Shown piece by piece: positions 11,901 through 23,900 of a DNA stretch of 64,000 bases. The stretch covers positions 1 to 64,000 of the forward strand of contig JAMKCH010011910.1 of assembly GCA_023653785.1 (NCBI GenBank), in the 5' to 3' direction. Source of the stretch: Ophioderma brevispina (taxonomy: Eukaryota; Echinodermata; Ophiuroidea; Amphilepidida; Ophiodermatidae). Made by a program: the position numbers and the translations under genes. Below the pieces are notes generated by a model. That model saw only the letters and a program-made list of their open reading frames with translations. It searched no databases and was not told the origin of the DNA. Every line of letters starts with the position of its first letter. The stretch's first letter is position 1.

Positions 11901-14900
11901 GTAGAAGTACACCACTATGTGCATCCACGTTGGGCCATGGGTTCTTGGCTTTGCCGTGCTCAAGCAGTACATCTGGTACTACATCGTACAATTGCGACAC
12001 CAGCTTGAACATTGGGTCGTCCGGCAGATGCTTGAGGGCGAATTCTCTCTGGCACATGTAGCGTGGATCTGTCTTGCGTAGTACAGCATGACCATAGCCG
12101 GGTACAACCTGTTGGAAAGAACAAAAGGTGCAAACATTGCCAATAAAAGAAAGTGGATCTGTTCCCCATATTTTATTTTAAAAGTCAAACCAATCTAATC
12201 GTATCAGTTAACACAGAGTTATAGAAGCACAATTTTGATTGGTTACTCAAAGGGTCATCTCATATTGTGTCCCGTAATGAAGCAATCAGAAAGATTGTAT
12301 CATAGGCAGTAGTGCCTTGGGGTTTAAGTGACAGGAGGAGATTATTTTAGGATACAAACTTCTCTCAAATTTCACTGGTTCGGTAGTATACCACCTATCG
12401 AGAACGTTTTGAAGGTTTATTGGACAAACCGGTGCAAAATAAAACCGCAAACCTAATTGTTTTGAACTTGCCTATCGTAATCGTTCCCCACAGAAAACCA
12501 TGCTTTGACTTTCTGTCGTGCATGACAGAAACTACTAAATCATCATCTTATTACATAAAGATGGCGTATTTGGCTTATTCACTTCAGGTGCGATCTAATA
12601 CATTGGTAAACATTCCAAATATGTAAAAAAACGGGGTTCGAGAAAAATTGGGGGCGTTTCTTCCTGGAAATCTCCTCATGTCTCTTTAAGTATTACGTGA
12701 ATAGTGGCACCAGCCTAGACTTACCTGTCCAGACTGTAGTGTATTCCAGATGAATTCTTTAAGTTGTGCATTAGACACCTCACCACCTAACTCCTTCTGT
12801 AACTTGGTCACCCACACAAGTACCTCCTGTATTAGGATTACATAGAGTGAATAACAGGCCATTAATATTTAAAAGGAGTTCTCAGACAGTGCATCACCAC
12901 CCCAGCTCCCAGCCAACAACAACAACCAACAACAACAGTAAGCATTGCATTCATACAACATTCAACAACATCATCATCATCATCACCACCACCATCACCA
13001 TCACCATCACCATCACCATCACCATCACCATCACCATCATCATCATCATCACATCATCATCATCATGTGCTCAGGAATGAATCTTCTGACATATGGTACC
13101 AACAGCTTTACAAGACTCTCTGAACCACGAGGTATCAAGCACGCACTGCATACACCTGCACATTATACACATTATAATGCGTGTATTTCTTAGCGCATGT
13201 GTGAAGCTTGCTACTGCATTTGAGCTAAAACTGAAGACATGCATGCACGTACACATTCGTGTGCACACACATATGCACTGGTGCACATACACACAGACAC
13301 ACATGCTCACACACACACACACAAAATATTACCAATACATGTGAAATAGTTAGTACAAACCTGGTTAGCCAGTCCATGGAGGGGTCCGGCTAGCCCATTC
13401 ATTCCTGCAGCAAAACTAAGGTATGGATCTGAAAGTGCACTACCTACTAGATGTACAGAGTGGGCGCTAACATTGCCTCCTTCATGATCACTGTAAAGTA
13501 ATGAAATTCCAATTTAGTAATACATCTTTTGTTTATCACTGCCTATCTATTCTGAGCTGTTCAAAAGAGACCTAAAAAAGTGCAGCTGTGAAGCATCTGG
13601 TAATTATCTCTGTACTATACTCCGTTTTGCCTGAAGTATGATGTGACCTCAACCTTGCTTTATAGGTATAAAAAACTTGTTAATAATACCCTGACCAACT
13701 CTCTTTGAAGGGGAAAACTGATCAACCCAATTTTGTAAGTTAAGGTGTTTTCAGTAAAATTTGAACAAGTACTGCCAGTTTAAAAGTTAATCACCTACCA
13801 TGCAGTCCATTTTTTAATGAACTCTAAAGCACCAGACATATGTAGAAGTGCAACCCAATCTGTACAAAATGTCTTTCCAATCTCTAGCAGTATCAAAAGA
13901 TTTGTCTACAAATGATTCTATTCTCTTCTTCTAAGCAATGAAAAATAAATTGCAGCTAATGCCAAAAAAAGTTGACTGAAAAAAGATACGTAAACAGAAA
14001 AAGATGTAAAATTATGGCATACACTAAAGCATGGAGAGAGGTGGAAAGAGAAACTTGAAAACAAGACAGACAAGCAAAACAGTCAAACAGAAGATGGTGA
14101 AAGAGGACACACAGGGCAGAAAGACAGAGTACAGAGACAGGGAGCTGCAGGACGGCAATACAGAGAGGAGGTTTTCTTACCTATGTAAGGTGAGATAGAG
14201 CCTAATTAGCTCTGTGAACATATCATCCTCATAGCCAAGCATAGCTGTGAAGTTAGCCGACCAATCCAAGTCCTCGTTGATGGGACAAACGTTGGAGCCC
14301 CCTCGGTAGAGATTGCGATAGATGATTGAAGCTACTGTGGGCAGCTTAGCGATCAGGTCCATTGAATCTTCATAAGTATACTGCAGAGAAACCAAGGAGA
14401 GTTGATCAGAGAGAGGGAGAGAGAAAGAAAAACAGCTAAAACTGTTCACAGAACACTGACCTTAGTTATTGACAAATGCCCTTTAAATGACCCATGCAAC
14501 CTTTGACCCCATTCTGTGTACACCCAATAAAGACCTTGGGATCAGTAGTTCTGATGACCAAGTCTAGTAATTGTAGCAATTGACCCAAATCTGTGTACAC
14601 ACCATATGGACCTTGGGGCAGCAGTTCTTCTGACCAAGTCTGGTGATTGTACCAATTGATTTGTGGCAAGAATTTAAAGATTTTCAAAGAATCCCCCTTT
14701 AATCAGTCCATTGACCTTTGACCCAAATTTGTGTATACCCTGTAGGGCCTTGGATCAGTGGTTCTTCTTAGCACATTTGGTTGATTATAGCAATTGATTT
14801 GTGGCCCACAAAGGAAATTTTATAAATAGATTTTTCCAAAAAACTTTTCCATCATCAGCGACGAGCTCGAACCGAACTCCTCCAGACTTGTTGGGCGAGC

Positions 14901-17900
14901 ATTCGCAGTATACCTGGCCCACTGGTACCACACCATCAAATACTGGGAATGAGACTAACCTCTATGGGTCTTGGGTCCAGGTGGGGTATGACACGGCCCT
15001 GCTCGATTTGGGCATCTGGGAGTTCCAAACGGTAATTTGTGGAACTTTTACATGCAATTTATTCTGGCAGGCTCTGGCTCAGTGGACATTAAACAATCAA
15101 CTCTTAAACCTTCGTTCAAAGATCTTAGTAATCTCATAATTTAGGAAAAATTATTATGTCACAATCCTCGATCTGTGGATTAACCTCGCTGCAAAATAGT
15201 GTATTCCAATAACGGTTTCTTTAAGATTTAAATATTCACGTACCAGGCCTAGTCCTTTAGTCAACCTTTCGATTGCGTAGAGCGCCCTCCTACGGTAGTC
15301 TTTGAAAGACTAGCACCCCGGAGTTGATGCGTTTTTGAAATTTGCTGTTGCTGTTAGTTTGGCATTCCCTAAACCACCCCCCCCCCCCCGCTTGGGTCAC
15401 TGGTTCTTCTGATTTTTGTATTATACGCATTTGATTGTGGCACAAGAAGGAATTTTTACACATTTCCAAAGAATGCCCTCTAAACAGCCTATCTTGGGTA
15501 CTGCCCACAATTGATAGCCATAAATAAGAAGACAGTATAACAACCTTATTTTTGATCTCAACATGCCCTTCACAGCTGTTTGACCCCATGAAAATGTCTC
15601 TGTCTCTAATTTTAGCGCAATTTGGAAGCAATGGCGACACATTTTGACAAATGTATAAGTAGGACATGCAATAGCTATTACTCTGCAAAATCCAGAAAAA
15701 TCCATTGCGGAATCTTGCCATATAGCCCACAAAGGTCATAATTTTGTATGTTATAAATATCGCCCTCTATATGCCTATTCCCCTAGAAAGATGTGTAAAA
15801 CTTTATTGTTATGAAAATAGTATTTGCCCCAATGAAATTTATCAAATTTACAAAGGATGCAGTTAGTGCAGAATAACTCCAAATTAGTCGTCAAAAGTGT
15901 GTCGCCGTTATATGTTTTGTGTTATTCCGGTTTTTTCATCATATTAGACTTTCAACACTGTGACCGGCAGCTTTAACAGTCCGTTTCAATTCTGTTCTGC
16001 CACTTTCAGATTTTTGGCCCTTTTCTATGCCCTGTATAAGACCAAACTAAGTACAACCTGGTGCGCTTTATTTACTACCTCTGGGCAAGTCGGGGGACAG
16101 GCTATGGATCAAGACTGCCCCTCTAACTCCCTCAGTGTAATCTCAGCAAATAAAAATCCCCCTCAAAAATCTTTACCACTCCCAATCTGTTGACTTGTGC
16201 ACTCCCTCGCATATGCCTTGGCAACCTGCTGTCGCTCTGCATGGCACAGATTGCAGCACTGAATTGTGACATGGGGTGAAGGTGATTGGGGAAATTGTTC
16301 AGCATCTGTACGACGTGTGATGGGATGGCGCCTCGCTCGGCCCACTCTTTTGATATTGCTTTAGCCTGTTGAGAATATAACAAATACGTAAGACTGATTT
16401 GAAACATTGAGGGTGAGAAAAATATACAGGTACGAGTTCCACAAAGCAGGTTGAAAAAGTGTTAGTTTTAGTTGTTTAAATATTTCAGAGATGTAACAGA
16501 GGAGCAGTCCCATTTCCTGAAAATCCAAAATTTGAACCGACGTGAAGGCCAAATTTTAGCGTAGCATCCGGTGAAGCTCCGGGGAACTTATTCTCTTACG
16601 TGATTTGGGGTACAAGACCCCTTCTACAAAATAAATTGGTACTTAAATTTGTGTTTTTTATGCAGTTATACCTTTATCATGAACATTTTGATCTCAGAAA
16701 TTGAAAAAAAAAATAAAAATTAAAAAAAAAGTTTTTTGTTGTTTTTTACATTTCAGTAATTTTTTTTATTTATGGCAAAAATCCGGGAAATTCCGGGAAA
16801 GTTAAATCTCTGATTTGGCATTTTCTACAGCAAGAACACAGAAAGGATGGACAGGGATGCGTGAAAACAAAATTTTAGTAACAGGAGAGCATGGCCCACT
16901 CGTTAGGGTATTCACCTTTGGTGCTGAGGTACCCGGTTCGAGCCCCGGTGGGGCCACTGCGGGGATTTAATTAGGTACTAAAGTTTGGATTTGATTGCTA
17001 GGAAATTATCAATTAAAAAACTGGAATTCGCTCTCCCTGTGGTTCATTGGATGGGCAAACGAACCACATAGAATTTACCCATCCTTCGGAGGGGACGTTA
17101 AGTCGTCGGTACCATATACATGGAGAATCACGCCTGCATATGTTCATCGCAGCAAGGTTGATAAAGGAGTAGGGTGCAACCCCTGGTGTTCACCATATTC
17201 ATGTTATGAACACTGAATGATATACAAAGGCTAATAAGACCAAAATAAAAATAAAAAATTCAACAATAAAGGGCACAGTATCGGAAAGTATTGTTACAAG
17301 AAAGATGCCAATGTACTGTATAATAATGGATAAGTTTAAGGCTTAACTTAATTCAGTTGAGGGACAGCATTTTATTTGCATGGAATATCTTTGGTAGGAT
17401 CATACTCTCACTATGAGCTAGTAAAATCTCAATTCCTTGGCACAGCTTCCGTCCTTCCATTCACCAGTGTATTAAGAAAATAGCCCGATGGTTTTAGGTA
17501 TTGATATATGATATATACATAAAAACCTGGTTTTTAGGTATGATATATGATACTCCACCGTGCATGTATATAATTATTCTGGTGATGGTGTTCTCAAACT
17601 ATTAATAATCTTGACCCAAACAAATCATCTGGTCCGGATGAGATCCCTGCTAGAATTCTGAAATTGGCAGCTGAAGAACTTGCCCCGTTCTGTCTCTTAT
17701 TTTTCAGATCTATCGACAGGGGAGAGGTTCCTATGTCTTGGTTACGTGCAACATTCCCCCTTTTCAAAAAAGGCGATAGAACTTTGGCATCCAACTCATC
17801 GCACTGCAGTTTAAACCCCATTTGCAAGCAAATTCTCGAACACATCAGAATTTAATATCATGAAACATTGAATAAACACACAATCCTCACAGACTAAACA

Positions 17901-20900
17901 ACATGGTTTTCGTCAAAGGCACTCTTGTGAAAACACAACTCATTCTACAGTACAAGACCGCAAGTTCTTCGACAGTAAGTTCCCAGGTAGACATGGTCAT
18001 ATGGATTTCTACAAAGCCTTTGTGTCGTCCCTCCTCAACAGACTTATATCAAAACTCTGTAATTATGGTATACAGAACTCAAACACTGCCTGGGATCAGC
18101 AGCTTTCTCAGGAATCGTACCCAGAGAGTTGTCGTCAGCGGTGAGGAATCGGCCTGGTCCTGAAGTTATTTTCTGGCGTCCCTAAGGGTCACGGTGCTTG
18201 GACCGCTGCGTTCCTGGTCTTATATAAACGACCTACTAACAACATTCAATCGTCGGTACGACCAATTCTGCAGACAACTGCATCATTACCGTGAATCAAA
18301 AATAACCTAGACTCAGACCAATTACAAGAAGATTTAAACCACACTTGGTCAGGTTGGGAGAGAAAGGTGGAAAATGAAATTTAATTCCAAAAAATGGCTT
18401 GTTATGAGAATAACACACGCAGGTCTCCGAAGCCATTGTACATAACCTTCGGGGGTGACGAACTGTCCACAGTAGAAAATCACACTTATCTGGGCGTATC
18501 ACCGGATATCAAGAAAGCGTCAACTGGAAACAGAAACATACAGGAGATTGCATGAAGCTAATAGATCTTTAGGTTTCATTAAGAAGAAACGACTTACTCA
18601 TGCAAATAAAATCAACAAACCTTACGGCCATACAGATCACTTGTCCGAAACATTGATCGAGTACTCCTTACCGTCTGGGACCACTACCAAAAAGAACACC
18701 GACAGCTTGAAGCAGTGCAAAAAACAGCAGCATGTTTCATCTTGAGCGATTATACGACTAAAACGCCAGGAAGTGCCACTCAGATGGTGAAAGATTTGAA
18801 TCTCGACACACTAACCACAAGGGGGGAAAAAAGGAAAATGCAGACGTTTATGCATTTTTCAAAAGCAAGGACTTGGTCACATATCCCTTGCCCATCCGGA
18901 AACCTCGACCGCCAGTACTGCGTCAATCACTGGCATCATCATCCGGCCTTCTTATTAACCATTCAACAAAATAAAGACTGCTACAAACATCCTTCGTACC
19001 CAAAACCATTCGGGACTGGACTGTTTACCACACAAAACATAACTACCATATAGATCATGACCAACTTCAAGCGCATTATACTTTCCATTTCAAAGCATCT
19101 AAGGAAGCTCTACAAGATTAAATTCGACCACATTAGCAGTTCACCATTTCCTGACGTTGGCTCCGTCTTGGGGCGTTGGCCAGTCTCTTATATGAAGTCT
19201 GAACTAGATCCACACAAGGTAAGTTCATGTCAGTGTATGTTTAAGTACAACCCACTGAAACTGTGTCCTTGGTGGATGGTATATTGACTCTTAGTGCTAC
19301 CAGCCGACATCAGCCGACGACATCCTTTGCACATGCCTATTCTCATAACACGTATGATAGTACATCCAGCGTGCTAGGAATGTTCAAAAGGTGGCAAGAC
19401 CGACTTACCAAGTTAAGTACAACACTACCATAACTCAACTAGCTTTGACTGGATTTGTTGTAATTTTTCAATTGGTGTGTACAAAATTGCTCTGAAAGCT
19501 TGATGTACTGATCAAGATCACCTTGGGGTTGTTTAAATTAGAGTTGAGTGCTACATGTTAGAGGAAAGTTACAGACCGATATCGTCATGCCTTATATTAG
19601 CTAAATCCTAAGCAGAAGTCAAAACATTTCACAGTATTGTCAAAATCCCTTGGACATGTAACTATGTACGCCCGCTTTCCCGTCAATACAATGCGCGCGT
19701 ATGTCATGTTCAAGGGATTATGACAAACATTGTAATTTACATACAAGTATACTTAATAAGAATTAAGCCACATAGGTTTGTGAAGAATTTCTTACTGGCA
19801 AGTCCTCAAGAGTTCTCAATAGTTTGGGAAGTCCTCAAGAGTTCTCAATAGCTTGGGAAGTCCTCAAGAGTTCTCAATAGTTTGGAAGTCCTCAAGAGTT
19901 CTCAAGATATTGGGAAGTTCCTCAAGAGTTCTCAATAGCTTAGGAAGTCCTCAAGAGTTCTCAAGATATTGGGAAGTCCTCAAGAGTTCTCAGTAGCTAG
20001 GAAGTCCTCAAGAGTTCTCAGTAGCTTGGGAAGTCCTCAAGAGTTCTCAATAGCTTAGGAAGTCCTCAAGAGTTCTCAGTAGCTTGGGAAGTCCTCAAGA
20101 GTTCTCAGTAGCTTGGGAAGTCCTCAAGAGTTCTCAGTAGCTTGGGAAGTCCTCAAGAGTTCAGGAAGTCCTCAAGAGTTCTCAAGCTATTGGGAAGTCC
20201 TCAAGAGTTCTCAGTAGCTTGGGAAGTCCTCAAGAGTTCTCAAGAGTTTATCCCTTCTACCAAAGTCCAGAGGGTGTATTGAGTCAATTCCACAATGCAC
20301 CAGTTTTAGGAAATTTCACCTTAATAGGGCCATGTGATCCCACAAAAGTCCTATTCTTAACACATAAAAAATCTGTAACTTTTAACGCTCATTTTTAGCC
20401 CACAAAGCATTAGTACTTGGGGAATTTTCAGCATGATCATGAATGTCTTGTGGTTCTTAACTTTTGGAACACTTTTTATCCCTAAGTCTACCATTTGTTT
20501 GTACAAGGACCGAGTACAGTAAGGGCACATTGTAATGCATTATTGGATTAGTTCAAAACCCAAAACCAAACACCCTCTGACAAGTCCAAGCTTGTGGGAA
20601 AACCATCATAGTTTCAAAGCATTATGCCAGTACAAGGATTTAAAGTGACAGGTGGAGATTTTTTTAAGGATCACTAATTTCTCCTCAACTTGCCACTTAT
20701 GATGTAGAACCACCTACCCAGAATTTTTTCACACACATCGGTTTATTGGACAAACAACACTAAAGAAAACCGCAAACCCTTGTTTTGAACTTGCCTGGCT
20801 ATCGTAATTGTCCCCATAGAACACTGTGCTTTGACTTTCTCGTGCACGACAGAAGTACTAAATCATCATCTTATTACATAAGACAACGTATTTGGCTTAT

Positions 20901-23900
20901 TTCACTTCAGTTGTCTAATACCATTGAAAGAGCATTCAAATATGCAAAAAAAAATGGGTTCGAAAAAAATTGGGGGCGCTTCTTTCTGGAAATCTCCTCA
21001 TGGTGTCCATACTGTGCATCTGTGGTATTTCCCCCGTCACTAGCAGCCAGAATACACTCTCAGGAAGTGGCTCTTCTCCACCCGGTGCATGAGGAAGCAA
21101 TTTCTGGCATTCTGGGAGGCTGTAACCACGGAAACGAATTCCCTCCTCTGGATCTAATACTGAGGTTTCTGTGACTAGACCTTTCATGCCTCTCATACCA
21201 CCATATAACTGTTGAAAAGAAGTGGAAACAATGAATTTTCATAATTTCACCTTACGGAGAAAGGAATACGATACTGGGTACAAAGTTTTACCAAGAAGTG
21301 TTTGGTGAATTTATTTCAAATTTTGGTTTCTTCTTGAAGGTAATACAATATCAACAGGGAAATTGTCGGTATAAGGAGGGTCAGGGAGAATCCGTGTTTA
21401 GAAACTCCGATTTCCCTCGTCGATTTTTGGCAATTCCGCGTTTTACGCGCACCGAAAAATCACTATTTTCTGCGCCAAATCCGCGCTGAAAATGTACCAA
21501 AACTGTGTATTACAACCAGGTAAACAACCATATCCATTTTACAGAAGTGTAATAAATCCATCTATCGATCATGTCCATAAAAATACGGAAAAAATCAATG
21601 CCTATAACCCCGGGCGACCCTTTAAAACGATGCATATTATTATTAAGAATCCAAATAGCATAGTGACACTGTCTAGGCAATTTTTTAGCGTTTTTGTGTT
21701 CGCTCCCGATTGAGAATTTACAGTAAGTAAGCAACAACCTCACCCCCATTCATGTTAATTGCAAGTAAACAAGAATAAACAATGGTGAATAAAATCCTTT
21801 TTTAAAATAATTTTAAAAATGACAAAGCTAGATTTGAAATCTGAATCACCGTGTGGTTTAATTGCAAAAATGTCATTTTAGCATGCAAAGATCGTACGGA
21901 ACCTTAGCTTTGCGATATGGGCGACCGCTGCCCCTGGATGGCCACGTGGCTATGGTAGCGAAATTTTATACAAAACAATAAATTATTTTGCTATTTTTTT
22001 TTTATTTACTTATGAATTGTACTGCAAATTTGCGATCAGAAAGTACACGTGGGTGATAAATTAAGTGTGGTCATGAGCTGTGAAGTCAAAAAAAGATCAG
22101 TATAGTTCTAAACTGTTAGTTTACTGTCTTTGGGAATTTCCCGGAGCTGGGCCATGCTCAGTGCAGTGGTGGTGTGCACCCGCGGTGAATAAATCAGTCA
22201 ACTCAGCTCAATTTTTGATCCGGGCATCTTGACCAGTGACACAGGGAATGGACCAGCTGAGCAAATCATGGATTTTTCCCCTATTCGTTGTGCATTTTAT
22301 TCAACATCGGATACACATGTCAAACCAATTGAATGCATGGATGCATTCAGAATGATTAATATGCGGATTTTCAATCTCATCTCATACCAGTCCAAACCAT
22401 AATAAATCCACTGTTTTCTGCGCAAATACGGGAATTTCACGCGGACCAAAAAGAGAAAAACAAAGGCAAAATATGTGCCTAACAATGCTTTTCCCATGAC
22501 GCGGATTCTCCCAGACCCTAGGCTAAGATAGCAAAATAGGTTGAAAATATATGGTAGCAAATAGCCAATTACATCATGACTTTGGTCCAATCCAAAGTTG
22601 GTCGCAATCCCTCAAAACCAAGATGAAAATGCAAATGTTATTCCATTTTAATCCCACTTTTTAGCTTGGATGCCATCAGGGTCCATTATGTTCCACGAGT
22701 TTCCTTATACACTTGCATACATTCACAAATGCTTGTTAGTGATTAGTCTTAGGTAAAAGGCAAAATAGCTTTTAAGTATTGGGTCTTGTGATGACCTGCT
22801 ATTATAAACTGGAAGCTATCCTTTACTTTTGTGTTTCAGTCCTTCAGGTTTGAGGTGACGTAATAACGCAACTCTGCATTAGCTTTAGCATTTCAATTTG
22901 TGCTACCTTTCTTCGTGTGCGTAAATTCTGCAATTGAAAGATCAGATGTGGTTTTAGGAGGGCAAAAACCTAATGCCGCGCAGTGACGTCACCCTCAATA
23001 CTGACATCGAAAAACAGGATAATTATTGGGGTCGTCATACACAAAATACTTGGAAAACTCCAACTTGAAAATCGAGATTGGTAGGCTATTTCTTTGCCTG
23101 AATATACATGTAGCGATGTGTGTGCATAAGGGAACAATCAACAATATACACCACTAACCATAAGTTTCACACCAAAATAAGTTCACAATATACTGCAAAA
23201 TTAAACTCATTTTTGTCAAAAGCTGTATTCTTTGCTTGATTTCTTTTTTTGTTTTAGAATGAAACAGTAGGTGCATGCGCCTGAATCCATTTTTATACAG
23301 AGATCAACCACAGACAAATCCAGCATAACACTTAATGGTGAATTTCGTGATTTTAGCACCTTCGGTTTATCATTGATCACTAGATATCCTTTGAGGGAAA
23401 AAGCTTATGCTCACCATTTGAGGTGGTCCCGATCTTGCGTTTTATGTTATGAGCAATTGCTTGTTTCCCATGCCCAAGGCTCTGTGAAATACAAAATTGC
23501 GAATTTCTTTACAGAGCGACCGAATTTGCACGTAGTTGGGCACACATGGATTACTAAGGCTAACGGTTCAGATGGTATAAAAAAATCTCAACATTTGTAG
23601 GTAATCGGGGGGAAGAGGCTGTGGATCACGAAATGCCCCTTTCAAGGGACCGCGGTCCGATCGCTAATAGCCTAGTCTGCAGAACCGCAGATTTTTAATG
23701 AAAGTGGTCAAAGGTTGGTAAACTTGGTTTGAAGAAGCTAAATTTTTCTCATTTACCCTGTGAAATCTTACAGCTAAAAGGGGTGTTTGATTTGGAAGTT
23801 TTGGGTGAAAATCTTGCCCCCATTTTGGTTTGAAAAAAAAAAACCAATAATAAGTTTACTCCACGGGATTTCAAATTCACATTTTAGCTCTCATATCAAA

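Noticed and set aside
12945..13193. Histidine-rich protein
   Set aside because: Translation of the CAT/CAC microsatellite in a citrate synthase intron.
16885..16965. Functional tRNA gene
   Set aside because: B box is good but acceptor and anticodon arms do not pair, and a SINE body with A-rich tail follows. The same applies to 26711 and 49155.
19798..20250. CRISPR-like array
   Set aside because: Units are contiguous 29-mers without unique spacers, in animal intron DNA: a minisatellite.
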